Below are positions 7,715 through 16,573 of a stretch of 60,686 bases of DNA, one piece after another; positions within the stretch are counted from its first letter, which is position 1, and the number at the start of each line of letters is the position of its first letter. Made by a program: the position numbers and the translations under genes. Source of the stretch: Sulfurirhabdus autotrophica (GTDB lineage: Bacteria; Pseudomonadota; Gammaproteobacteria; Burkholderiales; SMCO01); the NCBI RefSeq assembly GCF_004346685.1, contig NZ_SMCO01000019.1, positions 1 to 60,686 on the forward strand, written 5' to 3'. The notes beneath the pieces are model-generated. The model saw nothing but the letters and a program-made list of their open reading frames with translations, was not told the origin of the DNA and made no database searches.

Positions 7715-8123
7715 GGAGTAACCTCACGGGGTACACAGACCACAGCAGCACCTGAATCCTCCCGCCTACTTGAACGTGTCACAATCGCTTGTCGGCGACG
7801 TCATTTCAGCCCGCGCACAGAAGAGAGTTATCGCTACTGGATCAAGCAGTATATTTATTTTCACGGTAACCGCCATCCTGACACCCTCGGCCAACCGTAA
7901 GTCGTTTTGTTTCTGAATCATCTTGCTGTCAAACGCCAAGTAGCCGCTTCAACCCAATCTCAAGCGGGTGCAGCACAGGCACCTTGTGCCAGTGGTATTG
8001 ACCCGAGATGAAGTTAGAGCAGTTCTGGGCCAGATGCAGGGCACGCCAAAACTGATGGCAGAAATTCTATACGGCGCAGGTTTGAGGGTTACAGAATATC
8101 AGTCAATTGGAGTTACCTGACAT
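7715..8123 (+). pseudogene. Decayed integron integrase (intI-like)
   Basis: The frame beginning at about 7715 encodes SSRLLERV...RRRHFSPRTEESYRYWIKQYI, a typical IntI N-terminus, then meets an in-frame TAA at 7897. The same frame continues past it with a FLNHLAVKRQVAAST-like segment. A deletion or frame change follows, and then VVLTRDEVRAVLGQMQ and ILYGAGLRVTE, the IntI domain around the first catalytic Arg. The C-terminal half, with the His and Tyr boxes, is missing. It is transcribed away from the minus-strand cassettes, the normal integron layout, and is clearly non-functional. Confidence 0.75.
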
Positions 8124-8812
8124 GGAATAATAAAATCTAAGCAATTTATCACCACTACAATAATCAATAAAAAAGTAGCTCATGGCTGAAATAAAAGAGC
8201 TGATAATGGGATGTTCTTGGGTTCTTTGGGTAGATTCGGTAAGCTAGCTCTAGCTTGAGTTTCTTCGCATTCTATTAGATCGCGGTATTTCAGGTATTTT
8301 CCACATGTGCTACAGTGTCGGCGTTTAACCTACTTTATATTTACCGGGATACTGGATTTTACTGTGGGTGGTGGTCTTAGAGTGACAGCAAAGTAGTCCT
8401 CTATCCCAACGAGGCCTCACTACTTGCAAATGGCTGCTATGTGGAAAGGCTAACTGATAAGCTCAAGGTGTGCATGCCGAGCCTCATTTTGGCCATTTTA
8501 GCCGGTCGCCACCTTGCTAACCACGGTCCGCTCAATGCCATGTAATGGACGATCATTCTCAATGAATGCGCAGCTGATACAGATTTTGTTCAAAGGCATG
8601 TGTCGTTTGTAGCATATTAAAGGGGCAGCATTAATTTAATGCAAGTCTGTCCACTTGATTAACTCAGTAAAATGGCTGCCCAGCATGAAAAACATGCCAG
8701 GTCAAATAGGGTAGTGTGCCGAAATCGCCTTATGTTGTTAATTTAGACAGAATCGGTATAAAGGTGATACCTTCATGCTAGATAACTACAAGAAAAGATT
8801 AGCCCCCCTCAA
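8124..8812. other. Intergenic stretch before the type III R-M operon
   Basis: I see no credible gene in these roughly 690 bp. Both strands are broken by frequent stops. The sequence probably contains degraded DNA from the integron end and the promoter of the methyltransferase gene, but no promoter was convincing. Confidence 0.4.
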
Positions 8813-11176
8813 ATGGCCAGACTAGAAGACGCAATCAACGAAATACGGAACCAGGACCTTCGAAACCGGGTGCAGGAAGAAGTCAGGAAACTCAAATCCG
8901 ACAAGAAGTTCGGTCTTGTATTCGAAGAGCACACGCCTGAAGTCGTTCCGCTCTATTCCGCTCCTATCAAGAAAGGGGCGCGGGTTGCTTTGAAGTCTGG
9001 CCCCCTCAGCGAAGTCTATCGGGTGGTAAAAGTCGGCCGGGAAAAAGTCACATGCATCCGCGATGGTGAGCAAACAGACGAGGAACAGACCTTCGGCAAA
9101 TCCGAGGTAATAGCCGTCAAGCGCTTCGGGGAGCCCATATATCCAACTCTTGTTCCGGTGGACCGAGTCGAGCGTGCACCAGGTAAAGCAAGCCACACAC
9201 TTATCGAGGCCGACAACTACCACGCCCTCCAGTTGCTGGAATATCTGTATGCCGGCCAGGTAGATTGCATCTACATTGACCCGCCTTACAACACGGGAGC
9301 AAGGGACTGGAAATACAACAACGACTATGTGGACAGTAATGATGGCTGGCGGCATAGCAAGTGGCTGGCCTTCATGGAAAAGCGAATTTCGCTATGTATG
9401 AGGTTACTAAAATCTACTGGCATTCTCGTTATCACTATTGATGACTATGAATTCCATCACCTCAGGTGCTTACTTGAATCACCCCAGTTCGGTGAAATAG
9501 TTGATTTAGGCATCGCCTGCATCAGGAACAACCCCGGTGGCCGTGCAACACAAAATGGCATGGCGGTTAACCACGAATATGCCCTTTTTATGGGCCGAAG
9601 TGGAGAGGCAAGCATAGGTCGTCTGCCAAGAACTGCAGAGCAACTTTCGAGATACAACTTGGGCGATAATGAGGGCCCGTTTGAATGGGTCAATTTTAGA
9701 AAACATGGTGCTGACTCAGAAAGAGAAGATAGGCCAAAACAGTTTTATCCAATCTATGTATCTGGATGTTCCATTCGGATACCCAAGATGGTCTGGGATG
9801 AGAAATGCAAATCTTGGGTAAATATAGAAGCACCTCGAAAATCTGAAATTGCCGTTTGGCCTATTGGCCAGCGAGGTGAAGAAAAAGCGTGGAGTTGGGG
9901 CTCTGAGCGTGTCAGTTCAGATGTAAGCCAATTAGAAGCACGGGCTACCAAAAGCAAGGGTGTTCAAGTTTACGTTAAATCCAGAGTTCCCATCGACGAG
10001 GGGCGACTTCCAGGAACTTGGTGGGACAGTACGCTATATTCGTCTAACGAAAGTGGGACTAAGGTTCTGCAAAAAATATTTGACGCCACAAACCCATTTG
10101 ATTTTCCGAAAAGTCTATATGCAGTGAAGGACTGCTTACGCGCGGCAGGTCTTGACCGCAAGAAAAATGCGCTTATCCTAGACTTCTTTGCTGGCAGCGG
10201 CACCACTCTCAACGCCGTCAACCTACTCAACGCCGCCGATGGTGGCCAGCGGCGTTGCATCCTCGTCACCAACAACGAGGCGTCCGACAAAGAAACGCTA
10301 GCTCTCACCACTCAAGGCTTCCAACCGGGGCAGGACGAATGGGAGCGGCATGGTATTTGCCGCTCGGTGACCTGGCCCCGCAATAAATTCACCATTAACG
10401 GCCAACGCGATGACGGCACCCCGCTTCCCGGCGAGTATCTAACTGGACGCCCCATTACCAAAGAGAAGACTAGGAACATCCATCAGTTGAGTTTTGCAAA
10501 TGGACAATCTCTTACTGTGGCCCAGCGCAAGCATGTCGCCAAACTGGTTTCCGGCGTCACGCAGTCAAGAATTACTGCCAATGCCTGGTTCCTAGACGAC
10601 GACACTCCAGCGTCCATCCTTTGGGACATTACCCAGGCTGATACCTATTTGGAAGTCATCGAAGAGACCGTGCACCTTACCGATTTCTACGTGGTTACCA
10701 CAGACACCCGGGGATTCAACGCCCTCAAGCCCAAAATAACCGCCGCCCTGCCGCCGATATTGGTCGAGGAAGAAGAGAAGCGTCCCCTAGCAGATGGTTT
10801 CGAGGCCAATTTGCAATATTTCAAGCTGGATTTTCTCGACCCGTTATCAGTTGAACTTGGGCGCGAGTTTTCCCGGCTTTTGCCTACACTTTGGATGATG
10901 GCCGGATGCCAGGGGCCACTCCCCTCTGCGACCGGCGAAGGGCCATACATCCTACCGACAGGAAATCCCTTTGCTGTGCTGCTGGAAGAAACCCAATTTG
11001 CAGATTTTGAGCAGGCATTGGCCCAACGGAGCGACATCACGCATGTTTTTCTGGTGACTGACAGCGCAGACGCCTTTTACGCCATGAAAGCCGAGTTGCC
11101 ACATGCCCATGTGGTGCAGCTCTACAAAAACTATCTGGACAACTTCCGGATTAACACGGGAGAACGACAGTCATGA
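8813..11176 (+). CDS. mod: Type III restriction-modification system DNA methyltransferase (Mod)
   Basis: The protein has 787 residues. It transfers a methyl group from S-adenosylmethionine, most likely to adenine N6, and supplies sequence recognition for the complex. The catalytic motif IYIDPPYNTG is at residues 153-162 (DPPY 156-159). The SAM-binding DFFAGSGTT follows at 457-465. This order (DPPY before FxGxG) is the beta class typical of type III Mod proteins. The region between the two motifs is the probable target-recognition domain. The N-terminal 110 residues look like a beta-rich extension. No good ribosome binding site precedes the ATG. The stop overlaps the start of the Res gene by 4 bp, so the two form an operon. 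Confidence 0.92.
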   Translation: MARLEDAINEIRNQDLRNRVQEEVRKLKSDKKFGLVFEEHTPEVVPLYSAPIKKGARVALKSGPLSEVYRVVKVGREKVTCIRDGEQTDEEQTFGKSEVIAVKRFGEPIYPTLVPVDRVERAPGKASHTLIEADNYHALQLLEYLYAGQVDCIYIDPPYNTGARDWKYNNDYVDSNDGWRHSKWLAFMEKRISLCMRLLKSTGILVITIDDYEFHHLRCLLESPQFGEIVDLGIACIRNNPGGRATQNGMAVNHEYALFMGRSGEASIGRLPRTAEQLSRYNLGDNEGPFEWVNFRKHGADSEREDRPKQFYPIYVSGCSIRIPKMVWDEKCKSWVNIEAPRKSEIAVWPIGQRGEEKAWSWGSERVSSDVSQLEARATKSKGVQVYVKSRVPIDEGRLPGTWWDSTLYSSNESGTKVLQKIFDATNPFDFPKSLYAVKDCLRAAGLDRKKNALILDFFAGSGTTLNAVNLLNAADGGQRRCILVTNNEASDKETLALTTQGFQPGQDEWERHGICRSVTWPRNKFTINGQRDDGTPLPGEYLTGRPITKEKTRNIHQLSFANGQSLTVAQRKHVAKLVSGVTQSRITANAWFLDDDTPASILWDITQADTYLEVIEETVHLTDFYVVTTDTRGFNALKPKITAALPPILVEEEEKRPLADGFEANLQYFKLDFLDPLSVELGREFSRLLPTLWMMAGCQGPLPSATGEGPYILPTGNPFAVLLEETQFADFEQALAQRSDITHVFLVTDSADAFYAMKAELPHAHVVQLYKNYLDNFRINTGERQS

Positions 11177-13887
11177 ATCTGGCCCTGATTGATTTCCAGA
11201 AGGAATACGTCGCCGAGCTGCTGACGAAACTTCTCAAAGCCAAGCGCAACGTGCGGGAAGGAGACTTGGAAGCCGTTCTACTTTCTGCTCCTACCGGGTC
11301 CGGAAAAACCGTGATGATGACCGCCGTTGCTGAGCACATTTTATTTGGAGCGAAGGACTTTGAGCCGGAACCCGAGGCCGTGTTGCTTTGGTTGTCCGAC
11401 CAGCCGGAACTGAACGAGCAATCCCGGAACCGCATTCTCTCAGCTTCCTCCATGCTGCGAGCCCACCAGCTTGTGGTGGTTGGACCGGACTTTGACCGGG
11501 AGACCCTGGAAGGCGGTAAGGTGTATTTCCTGAACACCCAGAAACTGGGCCGTGACAAGAACCTGACGACCAAAGGGGATAAGCGCACCTGGACGATGTG
11601 GGAAACCATCCGAAACACCGCCAAGAAGCTTGGCGGCCAATTCTATGTGGTGATTGATGAGGCCCATCGCGGCATGAACCAAGGCCCTATCCAGGAGCGG
11701 GACGCCCAAACCGTCATGCAAAAGTTCTTGCTGGGCTCGCCGGGGGAGCTGGAGCCCATGCCTATCGTGCTGGGCGTTACCGCAACCCCCGAGCGCTTTG
11801 AACGGCTAATCGGACGCAGCGACCGGCGCATGTATAAGGTCCTAGTGGACGTGGACAAGGTGCGTAATTCCGGCCTGCTGAAAGACCGGCTCGCCGTGCG
11901 CATCCCCGAGGACGACCAACCAAATGACTGGTCCCTGTTGGCAGCAGCAGTTCAGCGCTGGAAGGTCATGCGAGACGCTTGGAGGGATTATTGCCTGGCG
12001 CAGCAACTGGAAGTGGTGTCCCCCATCATGGTGATTCAAGTTGCCGATGGCAGCGGTGAACGTCTAACGGCCACGGACTTGGAAATTGCCGTTCGGACCA
12101 TTGAAAGCGAAGTGGGTGCCTTAGACGATTTGGACCTGGCGCACGCTTTTATGGAGGAAAAGGAAATCTCAACGTCAGGGCATCGGATTCGGCGGCTGGA
12201 CGCTTCCAAAATTAGCGCCGACCCGGACGTGAAGTTCGTCTTTTTCAAAATGGCCTTAACCACCGGCTGGGACTGTCCAAGGGCAGAGGTCATGATGTCG
12301 TTCCGGCCGGCCCAGGATGCCACATACATTGCCCAGCTTATCGGCCGCATGGTGCGCACACCGTTGGCGCGTCGCATCGAAGGCAGCGAAACGCTGAATG
12401 AGGTTCACCTTTATCTGCCCTATTTCGACCGGGAAAACCTGGACCGCGTCATCCAGAAGCTAAAAGGCGATCCGGAAACAGTCCCTGCCACCGAAGTCAC
12501 CTTGGGGTCCGACCTGGTGGAACTGGGGCTTCCGCCGGCCCCAGTGGTAATAACCGAGGTGGATTCTGGAACAGTGCCGAGCACTACGGCAGCACCATCC
12601 GAACCCCCTGTACCAGCAATCCCCCTTGCTCCTTCTACGACAGCTACCAGCACAGAAGAACCACCTGCCGATGAATCGGCCGCTCCCTCCCTAGAAACGT
12701 CGGAAGCCGTTACCACGGCAGAAGTTGAAACGGCCGCCGAGCTCGAGCCTCCGGCTCCATCTCCACTCTTGGCGGCCCATCTTGCCATTCATGGTCTACC
12801 AACCTACACCTTCAGCCAAGGGAAGAAGCTTCCAGATTTCCGTCGGTTGCTGAAGTTCGCTCAGCTTCTGTCCATCCTGCATGGTGTCGATGCAGAAGCC
12901 CTGCCAGGGGTGAAAAAACTCGTCGTTGACACCCTGACGGCCCAGCGGGATGCCCTGCTGATATCCGATGCCGACTTCAAATCCGCCCTGGAAGGCTTGG
13001 CCGTCATTACTATCAAGCCAATAGTGGTGGACCACAGAACCTTCGAAATCACCGCCGGAGAGGAAGAATCTATCGAGGTTACAGAACAAAACGTGGAAGA
13101 CCTGTTCCGGCAGTGCAAACAGCGCTTGAGTGACGACCTTTGTTTGGCCTACCTGAAGCAGAACCACCACGACGAAGAGCCACACCGCGCCAAACTGGAA
13201 CTGTATCTACTGCTCCAGCAGGCGTCCATATGGCAGGCACTCGACACTGCGGCTAAAGACCGCCTTCAGTCACTTAAGACCAAGAACATGAGTGCCATAC
13301 GAGGTTTGCCAAGCAATAAACGTCAACGCTATGATGAAGTGTGGGCGACGGCCCGTGTGCCTGAGGCTGGCTATCTGGAACTCCCTGATGTGGTCAATTT
13401 GCCTGTCTGCAAAGAATGCTCTGCGTATGACAAACACCTATTTCAAGAAGCTGACGGCAAGTTCCGCGCAGATTTTAACGGGTGGGAAAAACCTATAATT
13501 AACTCCGAGATTCCCGATTGTGTAGCGTGGCTTCGCAATGTGCCTAAAAAGCCATGGGCGCTTTGTTACCCCTACCGGATGGGCGGCGAATGGAAACCCG
13601 GCTACCCAGATTTCCTGGTTGTGCGCAAGGATGGAGATGGGCTGGTGGTGGATATTTTGGAGCCGCACGCCGGGAACCAGGCAGATGCCTGGTATAAGGC
13701 CCAAGGCTTGGCAGAGTTTGCCGACAGGCACGGCACGCACTTCGGCCGCATCGAAATGGAACGTGTGGATGGAACGAAGATTACCCGTCTGGACTTTAAC
13801 GACCCTTCAATTCGAGCCCGAGGAATGACACTCGCCAACCATCAGGAACTCGACAATCTATTTCGGGACGCGGGTGTTTCGTCTTAG
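11173..13887 (+). CDS. res: Type III restriction enzyme subunit (Res), helicase plus nuclease
   Basis: The protein has 904 residues. The superfamily 2 helicase core has APTGSGKT at 39-46, DEAH at 162-165 and a motif VI-like QLIGRMVRTP stretch. A low-complexity linker rich in Pro, Thr, Ala and Glu lies at about residues 455-540. The C-terminal nuclease region has GYPDFLVV at 810-817 and then VVDILEPH at 825-832. The PD is present, but the (D/E)xK half is replaced by DILEPH with no lysine, so the active site is atypical. It needs Mod for target recognition and cuts unmodified DNA after ATP-driven movement or switching. The ATG lies inside the Mod stop (ATGA). Confidence 0.9.
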   Translation: MNLALIDFQKEYVAELLTKLLKAKRNVREGDLEAVLLSAPTGSGKTVMMTAVAEHILFGAKDFEPEPEAVLLWLSDQPELNEQSRNRILSASSMLRAHQLVVVGPDFDRETLEGGKVYFLNTQKLGRDKNLTTKGDKRTWTMWETIRNTAKKLGGQFYVVIDEAHRGMNQGPIQERDAQTVMQKFLLGSPGELEPMPIVLGVTATPERFERLIGRSDRRMYKVLVDVDKVRNSGLLKDRLAVRIPEDDQPNDWSLLAAAVQRWKVMRDAWRDYCLAQQLEVVSPIMVIQVADGSGERLTATDLEIAVRTIESEVGALDDLDLAHAFMEEKEISTSGHRIRRLDASKISADPDVKFVFFKMALTTGWDCPRAEVMMSFRPAQDATYIAQLIGRMVRTPLARRIEGSETLNEVHLYLPYFDRENLDRVIQKLKGDPETVPATEVTLGSDLVELGLPPAPVVITEVDSGTVPSTTAAPSEPPVPAIPLAPSTTATSTEEPPADESAAPSLETSEAVTTAEVETAAELEPPAPSPLLAAHLAIHGLPTYTFSQGKKLPDFRRLLKFAQLLSILHGVDAEALPGVKKLVVDTLTAQRDALLISDADFKSALEGLAVITIKPIVVDHRTFEITAGEEESIEVTEQNVEDLFRQCKQRLSDDLCLAYLKQNHHDEEPHRAKLELYLLLQQASIWQALDTAAKDRLQSLKTKNMSAIRGLPSNKRQRYDEVWATARVPEAGYLELPDVVNLPVCKECSAYDKHLFQEADGKFRADFNGWEKPIINSEIPDCVAWLRNVPKKPWALCYPYRMGGEWKPGYPDFLVVRKDGDGLVVDILEPHAGNQADAWYKAQGLAEFADRHGTHFGRIEMERVDGTKITRLDFNDPSIRARGMTLANHQELDNLFRDAGVSS

Positions 13888-13971
13888 CCCACCGCAGTAG
13901 GCCTGAAAGGCCAGAATGCATGAGGGAACGAGACGAACCACAATACAGTTCGGAAGGTGAATTGTTTTCCG

Positions 13972-14184
13972 CTATTCTTTCGTCATAAGCTTGCAAATAT
14001 TTCGCAATGCCTCCTTCACGCCATCATTCAAAATGTGGGTATAGCGCTCAAGCATCTGCACCAAGGGTAAGCTTTTCATACGTGCCACCAACCGTGAAGC
14101 GGCTTCATGTTGCAAGTCGTGAAAGTTGAAACCATTAAATCCAAGGGTTAGGTCCGTGGACTTGTTTCTCACAATTTTCCTCAA
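13972..14184 (-). pseudogene. Tyrosine recombinase C-terminal remnant
   Basis: The 70-residue frame holds FHDLQHEAASRL, a degenerate HDLRH box of phage-type integrases, and LERYTHI, which contains the nucleophile Tyr. The N-terminal and core-binding parts and the first Arg box are absent. The segment between the two boxes is shorter than normal. It is a decayed fragment, not a functional gene. Confidence 0.6.
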
Positions 14185-14552
14185 AAGTTTGCAAAATCCT
14201 GGGGCATGTCTAGATATGTACCCATCTTGTTCACATAATCAAAGAAACAAAGGATCGGATTGATTTGTTAGACTACTTTAAAGTTAGAATTATTTCTTAA
14301 TATTCTCTGATGAATGACCGTTGTTATCCATCATGCGCGTTGCCTCCAAATGCAGACGTGAGCAAAATTAAACATTTGAGAATTAATTGCCAATTCGTAA
14401 TCACACAATTCACATCATGATCTTTGATGAAATATGTTTGGTTCATGGTTGATTTCATCTCTCTTTCCCTTATGTATTTTATTTTACATTTTCTGAGGTT
14501 ACCCCTGCATTGAGTTTTACTAATATTCATACAAACACTTACCTTCAGACAA
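14185..14552. other. AT-rich gap without a gene
   Basis: No coding sequence is recognised. A 68-codon minus-strand frame (14324-14530) has no ribosome binding site and no recognised family. A strong hairpin follows at 14553-14584. Confidence 0.4.
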
Positions 14553-14584
14553 AAATGCCCTGAAATGTATATTTCAGGGCATTT
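14553..14584. terminator. Perfect 14-bp hairpin, terminator or recombination site
   Basis: AAATGCCCTGAAAT at 14553-14566 and its exact complement at 14571-14584 are separated by 4 bases. A T-rich tract follows on the right and an A-rich one precedes, so it could terminate in both directions. It sits about 40 bp before a tyrosine recombinase gene, so a resolution-site role is also possible. Confidence 0.5.
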
Positions 14585-14624
14585 GTTATTTAATTTTGTT
14601 TCCTAAGGGTTTATACTGGCCACC

Positions 14625-15200
14625 ATGAAACAAGGGAAAGCACCATACATTCCAGTCGAGGTACTTGAACGCACGCTGGCAGCCCAGTCTGGCTACCATG
14701 CGCCACGCAATCGAGCGGTCCTGCTCCTCTCCCATTACCTTGGTCTTCGTGCTAAAGAATTATCATTGCTGACAATTGGTGATGTTTTTGATCCGCATTC
14801 TGGTTCGGTCAAGGAAACGATTAGATTACTGGCTAGCATGACAAAGGGAGAGCGCTTCCGCGAAGTGTTCCTGGTCAATGAACAATCTCGTGAAAATGTA
14901 CGTTTGTATTTACTCAGTAGAGGGATTCGTCACCTTGCTGCTCCCCTCTTTTTATCACAAAAAGGAGGCCAGTTTTCAGCCAATACTATGCAGCGACTTA
15001 TTGCAAATATTTATAAAACAGCCAATGTAAAAGCATCTTCACATTCCGGAAGACGATCTTTTGCTACACGATTAATTGAAAGTGGCGCTGACATTTATTC
15101 GGTCAAAGAGCTGTTAGGACATTCCTCTATTGTCACCACCCAAGCTTATTTTGCCACCTCGCCTGAACGTCTGAAACGTATAGCTGGCGTGCTACGCTGA
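14625..15200 (+). CDS. Small tyrosine recombinase, probable plasmid resolvase
   Basis: The protein has 191 residues and is essentially a catalytic domain without the usual N-terminal core-binding domain. LGLRAKELS supplies the first Arg, HSGRRSFATRL the His and second Arg, LLGHSSI the third box and TTQAYFATS the Tyr nucleophile. Small recombinases like this on plasmids usually resolve multimers. The position next to the partition locus and origin agrees. It does not overlap other genes. Confidence 0.85.
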   Translation: MKQGKAPYIPVEVLERTLAAQSGYHAPRNRAVLLLSHYLGLRAKELSLLTIGDVFDPHSGSVKETIRLLASMTKGERFREVFLVNEQSRENVRLYLLSRGIRHLAAPLFLSQKGGQFSANTMQRLIANIYKTANVKASSHSGRRSFATRLIESGADIYSVKELLGHSSIVTTQAYFATSPERLKRIAGVLR

Positions 15201-15228
15201 TTATTTAATTCCTTTTAAACCTGCTTTA

Positions 15229-15420
15229 TTTGCTAGCATGATAGCTTGATATCAATATATCATGACAGCTAGCTTGCTAGCTATAAAGCTATAATGCTTT
15301 GTAGTTTGATATGCAGCTATAAAGAAATAATGCAAGCAAGCTTACTAGTTTGCTTTAATGCAAACTATATAACTTGCTTACTTGTCTTAATGAAGGCTTG
15401 CATGCTATAAAGCTAAATAG
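15229..15420. repeat. Repeat cluster upstream of parA, candidate centromere
   Basis: This AT-rich stretch is crowded with short related words. GCTATAAAG occurs at 15280-15288, 15316-15324 and 15404-15412. Copies of AGCTTG, GCTTGC and their complements (for example AGCTAGCTTGCTAGCT at 15268-15283) fill the rest. Small ParA/ribbon-helix-helix systems carry parS-like repeats directly upstream of parA, so this is a likely centromere and operator. Confidence 0.5.
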
Positions 15421-15456
15421 CTTGTTTTATAGTTGGATTACGAACAGAGGTAAACC

Positions 15457-16086
15457 ATGATTTACTTGGTTGGAAATACGAAAGGTGGGGTAGGTAAATC
15501 TACGCTTGCCGTTAATTTAGCTGCGTGGTTGTCAAAGACTGGCAAAACATTACTTGTTGATGCAGATCCTCAAATCACATCGTATTCATGGTCAGTTTGG
15601 AGAAAAGAGCAGGATGTTTCTGGCGATTTGACCGTTGAACGATTCCTGAATGAAGATGTTCCTGTCGAGGTTGCTGCAAGACTGTCCGAGTACCAGGATA
15701 TCGTGATAGATGCAGGCGGAAAGGACAATCCAGGCCTACGTTACGCCATGCAAATGGCAGAGCGCCTTATCATACCTTTGTCCGATTCGAGCTTCGATAG
15801 TGCCGCATTTACGTTTATGAAGGCACTTATTGATGCCACACAAGTCACCAACAAAAATCTCGATGTAATCGCGGTCATTGCGAGAGTGGATACCCGAAGA
15901 AAGGCGCCCAAGGATTTACGTGAATTCATCCTGGGCAAAGGCATACGCGTCGCTGAGACGCAGATTCCAGAGCGCGTTGCCATCAAGGACGCATGTGACA
16001 ATGGACTTGCAGCATTTGAACGCAGGCTATCAAGCCCAGAAGCGCGGGTATTTGAAAATCTGTTTGCTGAGATAATAGGGGATTGA
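15457..16086 (+). CDS. parA: ParA-family partition ATPase (short, type Ib-like)
   Basis: The protein has 209 residues. The deviant Walker A motif NTKGGVGKST is at residues 7-16 and LLVDADPQ (Walker A' type) follows at about 33-40. Length is typical for short ParAs that lack an N-terminal DNA-binding domain. It moves plasmid copies along the nucleoid by ATP-dependent DNA binding, together with a centromere-binding partner. The next gene starts 2 bp after its stop and encodes that likely partner. AGAGG lies a few bases before the ATG. A candidate centromere lies upstream. Confidence 0.9.
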   Translation: MIYLVGNTKGGVGKSTLAVNLAAWLSKTGKTLLVDADPQITSYSWSVWRKEQDVSGDLTVERFLNEDVPVEVAARLSEYQDIVIDAGGKDNPGLRYAMQMAERLIIPLSDSSFDSAAFTFMKALIDATQVTNKNLDVIAVIARVDTRRKAPKDLREFILGKGIRVAETQIPERVAIKDACDNGLAAFERRLSSPEARVFENLFAEIIGD

Positions 16087-16087
16087 T

Positions 16088-16393
16088 ATGGCTATTCGTG
16101 ACACACCAAAACTTGAAGATGTACTCCCACCAGAAGCAATTGCCTTTGCTGAAGCTGCGAGCTTAAGAAAAGAGAAACCGCCAACACAGACAGCATCCAT
16201 CGATGTATCAGAAAAGTACACGCCACAAGAGGGTAAAGTGGCAGCACCATTGCGACTCGCGCCGTCAGTCCAACAACGCATTCGCCGGCTTATCTTTATT
16301 CAGTCGGAAAGGGGAGGGCGCAGAGTAACCGCGCAAGACTTTATGGAGTCGGCTATTCTGGATCGCCTAGAACGCGAAGAAAAGAAGTTGTGA
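16088..16393 (+). CDS. Small partition DNA-binding protein (ribbon-helix-helix type)
   Basis: The protein has 101 residues. The N-terminal half is flexible and rich in charged residues. The C-terminal half (about residues 55-100), with LRLAPSVQQRIRRLIFIQSERGGRRVTAQDFMESAILDRL, split here as APSVQQRIRR and TAQDFMESAI, has the length and pattern of a ribbon-helix-helix fold. It starts 2 bp after parA and is probably translationally coupled. Proteins of this kind bind centromere repeats, stimulate ParA and repress the operon. I infer the family from context as much as from sequence. Confidence 0.7.
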   Translation: MAIRDTPKLEDVLPPEAIAFAEAASLRKEKPPTQTASIDVSEKYTPQEGKVAAPLRLAPSVQQRIRRLIFIQSERGGRRVTAQDFMESAILDRLEREEKKL

Positions 16394-16396
16394 TAA

Positions 16397-16535
16397 GTGA
16401 CAAAAAGGTGGTGAAGTTAGTATGCACTAACCCAATAGTGACAAATAGGTGGTGGAGTTAGTAGGTACTGACGCAGAAGTGACAAAAAGGTGGTGAGGTT
16501 AGTGGTCGCTTACTTAAAGGTGACAAAAAGGTGGC
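16397..16535 (+). repeat. Four iterons with exact 41-bp spacing (oriV side A)
   Basis: GTGACAAAAAGGTGGT recurs at 16397, 16438 (variant with ATAGG), 16479 and 16520. The start positions are exactly 41 bp apart. The bases between are partly conserved too (GTTAGT shared), so these are tandem repeats of about 41 bp. They lie just downstream of the rep gene and are probably bound by the initiator. Confidence 0.85.
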
Positions 16536-16573
16536 ATCAAAACCTACAATGTCAGTGGCTGCAGGCGGTCAGA

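Noticed and set aside
12420-12788. Ser/Ala/Thr-rich minus-strand frame in res
   Set aside because: It is the antisense of the Pro/Thr-rich linker of Res.
8813-13887. BREX or other multi-gene defence instead of type III R-M
   Set aside because: Only a Mod/Res pair is present, with type III motif order; no pglZ, brxL or other partners.
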